A stretch of DNA of 64,000 bases, from assembly GCA_030432635.1 (NCBI GenBank), contig JAUIMB010000007.1, forward strand, positions 62,001 through 126,000. The letters are read 5' to 3'. The notes beneath the pieces are model-generated. The model ran no database searches. It was not told where the DNA came from and saw only the letters and a list, made by a program, of their open reading frames with translations. Positions 26,209 to 35,388 of this stretch are shown here, in pieces; the first letter of the stretch is position 1, and the number at the start of each line of letters is the position of its first letter. The translations under genes were made by a program, and so were the position numbers. Origin of the DNA: Bacteroidia bacterium. GTDB lineage: Bacteria > Bacteroidota > Bacteroidia > Flavobacteriales > Flavobacteriaceae.

Positions 26209-26889
26209 TTAGCATATGAGCTTATACCCAAATCCACGTACATTAATTATTTGAACGTCAGTATCATGTTGAAGTTTTTTACGCAGTTTGGTAATAAATA
26301 CATCCATACTTCTAGCAGAAAAGAAATCGTCATTGCCCCAAAGTTTTTTAAGGATTTCAGATCGATCTAGAACCTTGTTTCTGTTTTTGACCAAGTGGTA
26401 TAGCAAGTGTGCTTCACGATGTGTGAGTTGAATGGTATTTCCGTCATGCTTTAATAATTGTTTAGGAAAATCAAAGACATAGGCACCAATGTTGAGGATT
26501 TCAGCTGTTTTTTGAACATGTGTTCGCTTGAGTAGGTTGTTGATGCGAGCGATCAATTCTTCCATGCTGAAAGGTTTTTTCAAATAATCATTACCACCAA
26601 TATGAAAGCCTTCAACCACATCTTGGGTTTGGGATTTGGCAGTAAGGAAAATAATCGGAATTTCAGTGTTTATCATTCTTATGTCCTTCGCCAAGGTAAA
26701 ACCATCTTTTTTGGGCATCATCACATCGAGAACCAGTAGCTTTGGGTTTTCTTGTTCATAGACATGCAAGGCTTTTTCACCATTGTCACAAAGCAAGACT
26801 TCAAAATTCCTGGTTTCTAAACTCTCCTTAATGATTTGTCCAAGTGCAGGTTCATCTTCTGCCAATAAGATGGTTATACGTTTACTCAT
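26209..26889 (-). CDS. OmpR-family response regulator (pair 2)
   Basis: The receiver has acidic residues in LLAEDEPALGQI, phosphoacceptor Asp55 in LVLDVMMPKKDGF, and the switch residues in PIIFLTAKSQTQD and YLKKPFSMEELIARI. The C-terminal winged helix contains LTHREAHLLYHLVKNRNK and WGNDDFFSARSMDVFITKLR. I start at 26889 (MSKRITILL); an earlier in-frame ATG at 26925 adds 12 residues unlike the family. It overlaps the kinase stop by 8 bp. It resembles the pair 1 regulator closely enough to suggest a duplicated operon. Confidence 0.92.
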   Translation of the reverse strand: MSKRITILLAEDEPALGQIIKESLETRNFEVLLCDNGEKALHVYEQENPKLLVLDVMMPKKDGFTLAKDIRMINTEIPIIFLTAKSQTQDVVEGFHIGGNDYLKKPFSMEELIARINNLLKRTHVQKTAEILNIGAYVFDFPKQLLKHDGNTIQLTHREAHLLYHLVKNRNKVLDRSEILKKLWGNDDFFSARSMDVFITKLRKKLQHDTDVQIINVRGFGYKLIC

Positions 26890-28414
26890 TTGGAAGTGTG
26901 ATTTGGAAGGTTGTAGACTTACCATCTAATATTAACTGAATGATTCCATCGTGCTTTTCTATGATTTTCTTGGTATAATACAAACCAATTCCAAAGCCTT
27001 TAACATCATGAGTGTTCCCTTTTGGAACGCGATAGAATTTTTCAAAAATCTTGTCTTTGTTGGTCTTGTTTAAAGAGTGGCCTGAATCTGAAATTGAAAT
27101 GCTGATGTATGCCATATGATGCTTGATTTCAACCGAAATATCATCACCACCATATTTTACGGCATTATCCAAAATATTATTGATTGTATTTTCAAAATGA
27201 AAGGCATCAACCATAGCGAAAACAGATTTTGAAGACGAAGCGCAAATAATCGGAGTGCCTTCTTTTTGCAAATTATAGTTGTCAACAAGTAGCTGTATAA
27301 GCTCTACAATGTCTATACGTTCCTTGTTGAGTTTTAAGTTCTCACTATCTAAAGTTGATGTTTCCAATAGTTTTTCTACCATAGTGTTCAGCTTGTTAAG
27401 CTGGTCGTTGGACATGTCTATGTAGGACATTGTTTTTTGTTTATCGTCAATACCATTGAAATCCTTTATACTTTCAAGAGCAACACTAATGGTTGCGATG
27501 GGTGTTTTGAATTCATGTGTAATATTACTGATGAGATCGTTTTTAACTTCGGCCAATTGCTTTTGGTGCCTGATTATTTTCAGTAGGTAAAACAAACAGC
27601 TGATAACCGCCAAGATGAGGACTGAAGAAATTAAAATGCCTCCAAGCATTCGGTTTAAGATTACCTCAGACGTATTTGTAAAGAGTATTGTAAGCGTGCT
27701 GCCTTGAGGAAGGAAGGTCGATTTGGAATGAGTTGAAAGGAAAACCGCAGACTTTTGGCTTTCATTCAACGACAATTTATGTTCTGATTTTTCCGAATAA
27801 TTTATGATATGTCTTGGGTGGTCGAACTCCAAATGGAAATCCACAGAAAGATTTTTCCGTTGAAGTTCCAATGATACAAGACTGTCGATGGTTTTTAAGT
27901 TTAAGGAATCGTTTACTACAGATAAAAAGACTTTAGAAGTGAGCGTTCCAATGTGTTCAGTGAAAAGAGTATCTATCGAAAGTTCAGTAGACCATTCGCC
28001 TATCATGGTAGAGTCATAGAGTGTTAATGCATCAAAATTTTCAATTGATTTTAATGTTGTGTCACCATGCGTACCTTTTATAATGTTTATACTTTTAAGG
28101 GACGACGTATCTGTCTTGAATTTTAATCGTCTTTGAGTACTATCAATTTGATGTATAATACTATCCATTGAACTGAAGGAGCGATGGTTGCCATTTTTGG
28201 AATCGGTTGCAATTGCCAAACTAAAAGAAGTTTCCTTGGCTAGACTTGCGTAATAATCGTCAACAGCTTTATCTAAGCTTACCTGTACATCGTTAATAAG
28301 CTGCTGCTTACTATTTAAGTAGTTTTTATAATTCCAGTACGCTTGTATGCCAATGGTACATAGAGTCACAAAGATTATGGTGTATAATATGTACTTGTAT
28401 CTCAGTGCATTCAT
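26882..28414 (-). CDS. Membrane sensor histidine kinase (pair 2)
   Basis: Membrane helices near residues 8-26 and 255-278 flank a sensor domain of about 230 residues, longer than in pair 1. The H-box is LISNITHEFKTPIATISVA, the N-box NNILDNAVKYGG, and the G-boxes ISISDSGHSLNKTN and GFGIGLYYTKKI. The first G-box has DSGH where DNGI/DTGI is usual, a mild departure. It is transcribed away from the GLPGLI genes, with a triple TTAAC array in the shared intergenic region, and is probably co-transcribed with its regulator. Confidence 0.92.
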   Translation of the reverse strand: MNALRYKYILYTIIFVTLCTIGIQAYWNYKNYLNSKQQLINDVQVSLDKAVDDYYASLAKETSFSLAIATDSKNGNHRSFSSMDSIIHQIDSTQRRLKFKTDTSSLKSINIIKGTHGDTTLKSIENFDALTLYDSTMIGEWSTELSIDTLFTEHIGTLTSKVFLSVVNDSLNLKTIDSLVSLELQRKNLSVDFHLEFDHPRHIINYSEKSEHKLSLNESQKSAVFLSTHSKSTFLPQGSTLTILFTNTSEVILNRMLGGILISSVLILAVISCLFYLLKIIRHQKQLAEVKNDLISNITHEFKTPIATISVALESIKDFNGIDDKQKTMSYIDMSNDQLNKLNTMVEKLLETSTLDSENLKLNKERIDIVELIQLLVDNYNLQKEGTPIICASSSKSVFAMVDAFHFENTINNILDNAVKYGGDDISVEIKHHMAYISISISDSGHSLNKTNKDKIFEKFYRVPKGNTHDVKGFGIGLYYTKKIIEKHDGIIQLILDGKSTTFQITLPNE

Positions 28415-28454
28415 AAGTCAAATGTAACTGTAAAAACGATTTATAGCTAATCGC

Positions 28455-28479
28455 TTAACACTAGTTAACAGTCATTAAC
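28455..28479. promoter_or_regulatory. Triple TTAAC array, candidate response-regulator operator
   Basis: TTAAC occurs at 28455-28459, 28465-28469 and 28475-28479, an exact 10-bp period on one DNA face. It lies between the pair 2 kinase start (28414) and the GLPGLI start (28537), and the last copy is 22 bp before an AATATTTG box (28502-28509) that could be the -7 element. Confidence 0.6.
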
Positions 28480-28536
28480 TTAGATGTTGGCAACAAATTT
28501 TAATATTTGTACTGTAATTAATCTAAAATCAAAGTT

Positions 28537-29385
28537 ATGAATACACTGGTAAAAATAGTTATGGTGAGCTTACTGTTGGTCGTTGCCAATGCTAATGCCC
28601 AAGAGTTTCAAGGTGAAGCTATCTATAAATCAAAGCGCAAGGTTGAAATTAAATTGGATAGTACACAAATGGCATCTGGAATGGCCGAGCAAGTTCAGGA
28701 AATGTTGAACAAACAGTTTGAGAAAACCTATGTTTTAAATTTCAACAAAACAGAATCTGTTTATAAAGAAGAAGAATCCTTAGCACCTCCACAACCTCAA
28801 GGAGCAATGGTAATGGTTATGAGTGTTGGAGGCTCTGATGTGCTGTATAAGAACCTCAAGGAAAAAAGGTACACCAATCAGAATGAATCGTTTAGTAAGA
28901 TGTTTTTGATTAAGGATGATTTAGAGGAAATCAAGTGGGAATTAGGATCTGAAACTAAAAACATTGGTAATTACACCTGTTTTAAGGCGACCACGACACG
29001 CGAAGTTGAAGACTTTGATAATGAAGTAAGTTTTAATGGTGATAAGGATTTGAGTACGTCTGATGCTGAACCTAAAATGAAGGACATTACAATTACAGCA
29101 TGGTATACTCCTCAAATTCCAGTGAGCGCTGGACCTGGAAATTATCACGGACTACCTGGTTTAATACTAGAGGCGAATGACGGTTCTGAAACTGTGATTT
29201 GCAGTAAAATTGTTCTCAATCCACAAAACCCTTCACAAATTGAAGAGCCAAAATCTGGTAAGGAAGTCGATCAGGCAACTTATGATAAGATCATGGAAAA
29301 AAAGACCAAGGAAATGGAAGAGCGTTTTCGGTCAAATGATAGCAATAGGGATGGACAAAGCGTGGAAATCAGAATTGGTGGATAA
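28537..29385 (+). CDS. GLPGLI family protein 1
   Basis: A signal peptide (1-21, VANANAQE) precedes a domain holding the family motif: AWYTPQIPVSAGPGNYHGLP followed directly by GLILEANDG. The N-terminal part (FQGEAIYKSKRKVE) and KTYVLNFNKTESVYKEEESL are also family features. GLPGLI proteins are Bacteroidota-specific exported proteins of unknown biochemical role, often found beside outer-membrane receptors. It is the first of two paralogues and is divergent from the pair 2 two-component genes, which probably regulate it. Confidence 0.88.
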   Translation: MNTLVKIVMVSLLLVVANANAQEFQGEAIYKSKRKVEIKLDSTQMASGMAEQVQEMLNKQFEKTYVLNFNKTESVYKEEESLAPPQPQGAMVMVMSVGGSDVLYKNLKEKRYTNQNESFSKMFLIKDDLEEIKWELGSETKNIGNYTCFKATTTREVEDFDNEVSFNGDKDLSTSDAEPKMKDITITAWYTPQIPVSAGPGNYHGLPGLILEANDGSETVICSKIVLNPQNPSQIEEPKSGKEVDQATYDKIMEKKTKEMEERFRSNDSNRDGQSVEIRIGG

Positions 29386-29558
29386 GCGTTAGCTGTCATA
29401 TATTAAGAAAAATTTAACCTTTAACAACTTAACATTTTTACATTTTGAGAGTCTTAAAGTTTTAATTCAATTACATTTGAGCGTTAATTTTTTGATAAAT
29501 CGCATCATTTTGTTTAACGTTTTATTAAATTTGATGAACATTTAAAATTCTCAATACC

Positions 29559-30458
29559 ATGATCACAACGCAAATTGCAAGAACATCTTTAGGTATCATT
29601 ACCATCTTGTTTATGACAATCAACACGTATGCTCAAAACTTTCAAGGGCAGGCGACATACCAAACCAAAACAACTGTCGATATGAGTAGTTGGGGAAATG
29701 GTCAAATGAGTGAACAACAAAAACAGATGATTGCAGAGCGAATGAAGGATATGCTCGAAAAAACTTATGTGCTCAATTTCAACAAGAGTGAAGCAACATA
29801 TAAGGAAGAGGAAAAGTTGGAAGCTCCAGGAGCTGGTGGAGCACCATGGAGAGGTATGATGAGTAGTTTTTCTGATGGTCCTCAGTACAAGAATGTAAAA
29901 GATCAAGTCATATTAGAAGAGCGCGAATTCTTCGGAAAGCAGTTCTTAATCACAGATTCATTGCCTAAACTCGAATGGAAGTTAGAAAGCGAAACCAAAC
30001 AAATTGGTCAATATACTTGTTTCAAAGCGACCACAACCAAAAAGGTTGACGAAATGGACTTTATGAGTATGCGCAGAAGAAATCGTGATAAAGGTTCTGA
30101 TGACGAGAAGAAAGAAGGTAAGGAAACAGCTGATTCAGCTGCTTCTGATGACCCATTTGACGATATTGAAATTCCTAAATTCATTATTGTGACAGCATGG
30201 TACACGCCACAGATACCTGTAAGTACTGGACCTGGAGAATATCATGGATTACCTGGTTTGATTTTAGAAGTCCAGGCAGACAGAACAGTAATGTTATGCA
30301 CAAAAGTTGTGATGAATCCAGAAGAGAAAGAAGCAATTGTCAAACCAGAGAAAGGTGAGGTTGTCACTCGTTCCGAGTACAACAAAATTATGAAGGACAA
30401 AATTATGGAAATGCGTGAGATGTATGGCGGAAGAGGCGGAAGAGGTCGCAGAAATTAA
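29559..30458 (+). CDS. GLPGLI family protein 2
   Basis: A paralogue of the preceding gene: signal peptide (1-25, TINTYAQN), NFQGQATYQTKTTVDM, KTYVLNFNKSEATYKEEEKL and AWYTPQIPVSTGPGEYHGLP then GLILEVQ. It has an acidic/lysine-rich insert near 165-205 (DKGSDDEKKEGKE) and ends in a Gly/Arg tail (YGGRGGRGRRN). Methionine-rich stretches occur in both paralogues. The 173-bp gap before it holds TTAAC-like half sites (29514-29518, 29525-29529) but no other gene. Confidence 0.88.
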   Translation: MITTQIARTSLGIITILFMTINTYAQNFQGQATYQTKTTVDMSSWGNGQMSEQQKQMIAERMKDMLEKTYVLNFNKSEATYKEEEKLEAPGAGGAPWRGMMSSFSDGPQYKNVKDQVILEEREFFGKQFLITDSLPKLEWKLESETKQIGQYTCFKATTTKKVDEMDFMSMRRRNRDKGSDDEKKEGKETADSAASDDPFDDIEIPKFIIVTAWYTPQIPVSTGPGEYHGLPGLILEVQADRTVMLCTKVVMNPEEKEAIVKPEKGEVVTRSEYNKIMKDKIMEMREMYGGRGGRGRRN

Positions 30459-30527
30459 TAATGAATCAACTAATTACGGTTTCGGTGTTCCCAAATACTA
30501 GACTTCATCGAAACAAAACCCAATCAA

Positions 30528-33287
30528 ATGAAATATATCTGTATTCTATTGTTGCTGTTGGTGACAAGTATTGCTAGTGCTCAAATTAGCGTTAGAGGTG
30601 TGGTAAAGGATAGTATAGGAGAGCCATTGGAGCTTGCCAATATCATAGCCATCAATAAGGAAACCAAGGCTATGGCATCGTATGCCATTACTAACGACAA
30701 AGGTCAGTTTAAACTGGATTTAGATAAGAATACAACTTTTAATATTCAGGTTAGTTATATTGGGATGAAGACAATTTCAGAAGAGTTTACAACGTCTGAA
30801 AGCAACATCAATAGAGACTACACCATGCAAACAGATAACGCATTGGCAGCAGTTGAGCTTACCTATGAAATGCCTGTAACTATTAAAGGTGATACCTTGG
30901 TCTATAATGCCGATTCCTTCAAGGATGGTACCGAACGAAAACTTGAAGACGTCCTGAAAAAATTGCCTGGAGTGGAAATCAATGACGACGGACAAATTGA
31001 GGTTGAAGGAAAGGTCGTGTCAAAAGTCATGGTAGAAGGCAAAGACTTCTTTGATGGTGATTCTAAATTAGCCACAAAAAATATTCCTTCAAATGCAGTA
31101 GACAAAGTTCAAGTGCTAAAAAACTATTCCAATGTTGGTCAACTAAGTGGTGTGACCAACAATCAAGATAATGTGGCCATTAATATCAAGCTCAAGGAAG
31201 GCAAGAAAAACTTTTGGTTTGGAGATATTACTGGAGGAACAGGAGTGGCTGATGAAGATGGCCTGTACATCGTGCAACCGAAACTGTTTTATTACAGTCC
31301 AGAGTATAGTGTTAATCTCATAGGAGACTTAAACAATATTGGAGAAGTCGCTTTTACGCGACGCGACTTTTTTAATTTTTCTGGAGGTTTCAGGCCACCA
31401 AGCCAACAAAGCGGAACCAATATCAATCTCGGCAATAACAATCTTGGGTTTTTGACACTTCAGAATAATCAGGCGAAAAGTATCGAGACCAAGTTTGGTG
31501 CAGCTAATTTTAGCTATGCACCTAAAAAGAGTTTGGATATAGGTGGCTTTGCCATTTTTACAAGCTCTCGAATCGACCTTCAAGAAAATCGTTCGGTACG
31601 ATATGTAGATTCTGAATTTGGGACACCTCCAGATGAAGACACACAAAGTAATACAGAACAAAAAAGTGATTTGGCAATGCTTAAGCTAACAGGGAAATAT
31701 AAGCCTAATGCCAATAATCAATTGGATTATTCTGCACTCGGACGTTTGTCTAAAGAATCCCAAGACCAAAACTTCACATCGTCTATCGTTGGAAGTACCT
31801 TGCAGCAAGAGGAAAATAGTCCATACAGTATCAATCAAAGCCTCAATTACTATTACACGCTAAATGATACCAATATTTTTGCCTTTGAAGGCCAACATTT
31901 AATTCAGGATGAAGATCCGTTTTACAATGCCTTATTGGTTAACGACCCAACAAATAATGATAATGGCTTCAATCCATTGGACGATATTCCTAATGAGGAT
32001 GCCTTTGATGCTACAGCCGAAGACCTAGGTTTTAATCGTGATCAGTTTGCTTATGACCTCAATCAGGAGAAACGTATCAAATCCAATCAATTGGATGCCA
32101 AGCTCGACTATTGGAATATCCTCAACAACAAAAGTAATATCAACCTCACTTTGGGTACGATCTTAAGTCGTCAGGATTTTGACAGTAATATGTTTCAGTT
32201 TTTGGATGATGGATCAGTTTTCGACCCAGTACCGACGATTAACGATGGCATAGACAACAACGACATACAATATAATTTCAGTGATATTTACTTAGGAACG
32301 CACTATCGTGTTAAAAGCGGAAAGTTCACGTTTACACCTGGATTTTCAACACACGCTTTTTCAACCAAGAACACGCAGTTGGGAACCGAATTTAAGGATA
32401 ACTTCTTTAGGGTACTCCCAGATTTGAATGTTCGCATGGAACTTAAAAAGAGTGAAAACCTCAATCTGAATTATCGTATGCAAGTCGAATTTACCGACGT
32501 GACACAGTTGGCAAGAGGTTTGGTCATGAACAATTATGACTCCTACTTTAGTGGAAATCAAACCCTCAAAAACGGAACATCACATAATATCAATCTGACC
32601 TATTTCAGTTTTAATATGTTCAACTACACCAATGTGTTCGCAAACTTGTCCTATAGCAATCGTATAGACCAAATACGTAACCTTACCGATTTTGAAAACG
32701 TCATTCGAACAAGTTCACCGTTTAACTCAGGTTTTGCCGATGAGACCTTTAGTGCGAACGGTCGTTTTCAAAGAAGCTTTAAAAAGATAAGAGCGACGTT
32801 GAGCGGAAACTTCCTGTATTCAAAATTCAATCAATTTATTCAGGATAGACGATCGGTGAATGAGAGTTACAGTCAAAATTACCGACTGCAGGTACGCAGT
32901 AATTTTAGGGAAGCGCCAAATGTCGAACTGTCGTATCGCTATGGTATTAACGATAACCAACAAGGAGGTCGAAACACCAAATTTTTCACACACTCGCCTA
33001 CTGTAGAGTTTGATGCCTATATCTGGAAATCGGTCACGTTCCGAACCGATTTCACATACAACGAAACTCGGGATACAGAGCGTACCTTGAATACAAACAA
33101 ATTGTGGAATGCCTCATTGTCGTACAGAAAAGATCGCGATGCAAAGCTGGAATATGAGTTGAAGGCGACCAACTTGCTTGATACCCAATCGCAGTTTAAC
33201 AACTCCCAAGGCGGATTCTCGGTAAGCACGACCGAATATTTTATCCAACCGCGATTTGTGACCTTCAGGATCATCTATAGTTTGTAA
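30528..33287 (+). CDS. Outer-membrane beta-barrel (TonB receptor-like) protein with CarboxypepD_reg domain
   Basis: A signal peptide (1-18) is followed by a carboxypeptidase regulatory-like domain (VRGVVKDSIGEPLELANIIA, about 22-105), a plug-like region (LEDVLKKLPGVEINDDGQIE, VEGKDFFDGDSKLATKNIP) and a C-terminal barrel ending YFIQPRFVTFRIIYSL. This is the outer-membrane beta-barrel family related to TonB-dependent receptors. It starts 70 bp after GLPGLI 2 on the same strand, so it is likely in the same transcription unit. Ligand unknown. Confidence 0.88.
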   Translation: MKYICILLLLLVTSIASAQISVRGVVKDSIGEPLELANIIAINKETKAMASYAITNDKGQFKLDLDKNTTFNIQVSYIGMKTISEEFTTSESNINRDYTMQTDNALAAVELTYEMPVTIKGDTLVYNADSFKDGTERKLEDVLKKLPGVEINDDGQIEVEGKVVSKVMVEGKDFFDGDSKLATKNIPSNAVDKVQVLKNYSNVGQLSGVTNNQDNVAINIKLKEGKKNFWFGDITGGTGVADEDGLYIVQPKLFYYSPEYSVNLIGDLNNIGEVAFTRRDFFNFSGGFRPPSQQSGTNINLGNNNLGFLTLQNNQAKSIETKFGAANFSYAPKKSLDIGGFAIFTSSRIDLQENRSVRYVDSEFGTPPDEDTQSNTEQKSDLAMLKLTGKYKPNANNQLDYSALGRLSKESQDQNFTSSIVGSTLQQEENSPYSINQSLNYYYTLNDTNIFAFEGQHLIQDEDPFYNALLVNDPTNNDNGFNPLDDIPNEDAFDATAEDLGFNRDQFAYDLNQEKRIKSNQLDAKLDYWNILNNKSNINLTLGTILSRQDFDSNMFQFLDDGSVFDPVPTINDGIDNNDIQYNFSDIYLGTHYRVKSGKFTFTPGFSTHAFSTKNTQLGTEFKDNFFRVLPDLNVRMELKKSENLNLNYRMQVEFTDVTQLARGLVMNNYDSYFSGNQTLKNGTSHNINLTYFSFNMFNYTNVFANLSYSNRIDQIRNLTDFENVIRTSSPFNSGFADETFSANGRFQRSFKKIRATLSGNFLYSKFNQFIQDRRSVNESYSQNYRLQVRSNFREAPNVELSYRYGINDNQQGGRNTKFFTHSPTVEFDAYIWKSVTFRTDFTYNETRDTERTLNTNKLWNASLSYRKDRDAKLEYELKATNLLDTQSQFNNSQGGFSVSTTEYFIQPRFVTFRIIYSL

Positions 33288-33291
33288 TATT

Positions 33292-33390
33292 TGGGCGTTA
33301 CCCTCTTTCACTTAACGTTAAAGAGGGTCAGGCTATTCGCTGTATCTTTTTGTGAACAACAAAAAGGATGTCGCTACTATCCTTAACGCA
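33292..33390 (+). repeat. Structured intergenic repeat, copy A
   Basis: It begins TGGGCGTTACC, has hairpin 1 (CTCTTT...AAAGAG), then GGTCAGGCTATTCGCT, hairpin 2 (TCTTTTTGT...ACAAAAAGGA) and ends ATCCTTAACGCA. The outer GCGTTA/TAACGC can pair. The ends and the GGTCAGGCT linker match copy B at 17227-17360 while hairpin sequences differ. It lies between convergent genes, like copy B. Confidence 0.75.
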
Positions 33391-33474
33391 TAAAGGGAAT
33401 TTTACGAAAAGTGTCATTCTGATTCTGAATATAATGCACCTTCAGCCGACTGCAAGCGAATCATTTATTAGCTG

Positions 33475-34731
33475 TTACATAATGTCAAATGCCTTTCTGA
33501 CCTTATCAACGTGATCTAGTTTTTCCCAAGTGAATAGTTCTACATCGACCTTAATATCATCACCATAAGGTTGTGAAAAGGTCTTGCTTACAGTTTCAGA
33601 TTCTCGTCCCATATGTCCATAAGCAGCAGTTTCACTATACATCGGTTGACGCAACTTTAAACGTTCTTCAATCGCAGCTGGTCGCATATCAAAGATATTG
33701 GCAATTTTTTCAGCAATTTCACCATCGGTTAAATTAAACGGACAAGTACCATAAGTATCCACAAAGATAGACGTTGGCTCGACAACGCCAATGGCATAGC
33801 TCACCTGTACCAGGATTTCGTCACAAACACCTGCCGCAACCATATTCTTCGCAATATGTCGTGTGGCATAAGCGGCACTACGATCAACCTTGCTTGGGTC
33901 TTTTCCAGAAAAAGCACCACCACCATGAGCACCTTTTCCACCATAGGTGTCAACAATGATCTTACGACCCGTTAATCCTGTGTCGCCATGAGGTCCACCA
34001 ATCACAAACTTCCCAGTTGGATTGATATGATAGGTGATGTCATCATTAAATAATACTTGGATATGCTCAGGTAATTTGGCAACAACCCTTGGGATTAAAA
34101 TCTCAACAATGTCCTTTCTGATTTTTGCTAGCATCTCGTCATCAGATCCAAAATCGTCATGCTGAGTTGAGACGACAATGGCATCAATGCGCTGCGGAAC
34201 ATTATCATCGCTATATTCAATAGTCACCTGACTTTTAGAGTCTGGTCGCAAATAGGTAATGTCTTTGTTTTCACGTCTTAGATCAGCCAATTCCTTTAAG
34301 ATTCTATGCGATAGATCTAATGCTAAAGGCATGTAATTTTCAGTTTCACGTGTGGCATAACCAAACATCATTCCTTGGTCTCCTGCACCTTGTTCGTCTT
34401 TGCTTGCTCGATCAACACCACGATTGATGTCTTCAGATTGTTCATGAATGGCAGAAAACACACCACAAGAATTACCATCAAACATATATTCGCTCTTAGT
34501 ATAACCAATTTTGTTGATCGTATCACGTGCAATCTTTTGAACATCTAAATAGGTGTTCGATTTAACTTCACCAGCCAAAACGACTTGGCCAGTGGTGACT
34601 AAGGTTTCACATGCAACCTTAGATTCTTTGTCAAAGGCCAAAAAATTATCGATTAAGGCGTCGCTAATCTGATCTGCGACCTTGTCTGGATGGCCTTCGG
34701 AAACGCTTTCAGAAGTAAATAAATAAGCCAT
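33475..34731 (-). CDS. metK: S-adenosylmethionine synthetase
   Basis: Makes SAM from methionine and ATP. All family signatures are present: [55 protein letters not shown] and [19 protein letters not shown] (start GGGAFSGKD). The 418-residue length is normal for Bacteroidota. Its leader of about 220 nt carries a SAM-II-like riboswitch, which would repress metK when SAM is abundant. It is divergent from the metH operon. Confidence 0.97.
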   Translation of the reverse strand: MAYLFTSESVSEGHPDKVADQISDALIDNFLAFDKESKVACETLVTTGQVVLAGEVKSNTYLDVQKIARDTINKIGYTKSEYMFDGNSCGVFSAIHEQSEDINRGVDRASKDEQGAGDQGMMFGYATRETENYMPLALDLSHRILKELADLRRENKDITYLRPDSKSQVTIEYSDDNVPQRIDAIVVSTQHDDFGSDDEMLAKIRKDIVEILIPRVVAKLPEHIQVLFNDDITYHINPTGKFVIGGPHGDTGLTGRKIIVDTYGGKGAHGGGAFSGKDPSKVDRSAAYATRHIAKNMVAAGVCDEILVQVSYAIGVVEPTSIFVDTYGTCPFNLTDGEIAEKIANIFDMRPAAIEERLKLRQPMYSETAAYGHMGRESETVSKTFSQPYGDDIKVDVELFTWEKLDHVDKVRKAFDIM

Positions 34732-34852
34732 GTATTTTATGGGTTATAATTAATAATAGTTTGAAATCATTCTCCATAACAGAAAACGAAAGGCATTTAT
34801 GACCAAGGAAAATAAAGGATGAATTGCGACGTGCTTAAGGAGTAATAGGATT

Positions 34853-34950
34853 ACTGCTTTAGCATTTAATTCCCAACATAATTTGGAATCACTTAAAGTT
34901 AATCCCAAGGTTGGAAGAGGTTGCAATCAGCTCAAATCTTTCCTCTATAA
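34853..34950 (-). ncRNA. SAM-II-like riboswitch in the metK leader
   Basis: On the minus strand AGAGG (34946-34942) and CCTCT (34920-34916) close a stem whose loop reads AAAGATTTGAGCTGATTGCA. A linker hairpin follows (TTCCAAC with GTTGGGA), then AAATGCTAAAGCAG (34867-34854). The loop GATTTGA...TGATTGCAA and the downstream AATGCTAAAGC are the two halves of the SAM-II pseudoknot as I remember the family. The linker is longer than in the minimal SAM-II and holds an extra hairpin. The aptamer starts right after the predicted transcription start. Confidence 0.78.
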
Positions 34951-34959
34951 ATGAAAGTG

Positions 34960-34989
34960 CAAATGTAAACAGTTCATGGAAATCTGCAA
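34960..34989 (-). promoter_or_regulatory. Promoter of metK
   Basis: On the minus strand TTG (34989-34987), a 19-bp spacer and TACATTTG (34967-34960) match the Bacteroidota promoter exactly. Transcription would start near 34953, directly before the riboswitch. Confidence 0.78.
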
Positions 34990-35075
34990 AACCTTTTATT
35001 TAAAACTGAGCAGAATTTGAAAAAATACCATTTCAGACATGTCATTAAGTATTCACAATAAAAATTGCAATAATA

Positions 35076-35108
35076 TTTGGAATTTACATTTTTCTATTGC
35101 AATATTTG
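35076..35108 (+). promoter_or_regulatory. Candidate promoter of the metH operon
   Basis: TTTG (35076-35079), a 21-bp spacer and AATATTTG (35101-35108), one base off TAnnTTTG. Transcription would begin about 25 nt before the SAM-I riboswitch. Confidence 0.45.
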
Positions 35109-35138
35109 TAACAACAAAGTTCAAAAACTTACTGAAAT

Positions 35139-35260
35139 GTTATCAAGAAAGGCTGAGGGACTAGACCCAATGAAGCCTTAGCAACCTCCCAAAATTTTGG
35201 GGAAGGTGCTAAATTCTACCAATTGCTTTGATTCATCAATCAAGCAACAGGATAGATAAC
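35139..35260 (+). ncRNA. SAM-I (S-box) riboswitch of the metH operon
   Basis: Classic S-box sequence: GTTATC (35139-35144) pairs with GATAAC (35255-35260) as P1. In between are AAGAAAGGCTGAGGGACTAG, CCCAATGAAGCCTTAGCAACC with one base variation from consensus, and AAGGTGCTAAATTCTACC. The 128 nt from P1 to the metH start hold two hairpins (35319-35333 and 35343-35374) but no U-tract terminator, so control may be at translation initiation. Together with the metK riboswitch it accounts for most of the 657-bp gene-free stretch 34732-35388. Confidence 0.95.
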
Positions 35261-35388
35261 CAAAACGTCATTGCCCATCTGCAATCACGTATTTTCTTAT
35301 AACATATTTCTATTAAAAACGCTTTAAAAGCGTCATGATAACAATCCTGTTTTTGGTATGCAATATTCAGGATTTAAAAACGTGAAAT

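Noticed and set aside
26209-28414. Second two-component pair as a recent exact duplication or assembly artefact
   Set aside because: The two kinases differ in sensor length and sequence and the regulators differ throughout, so the duplication is old and real.
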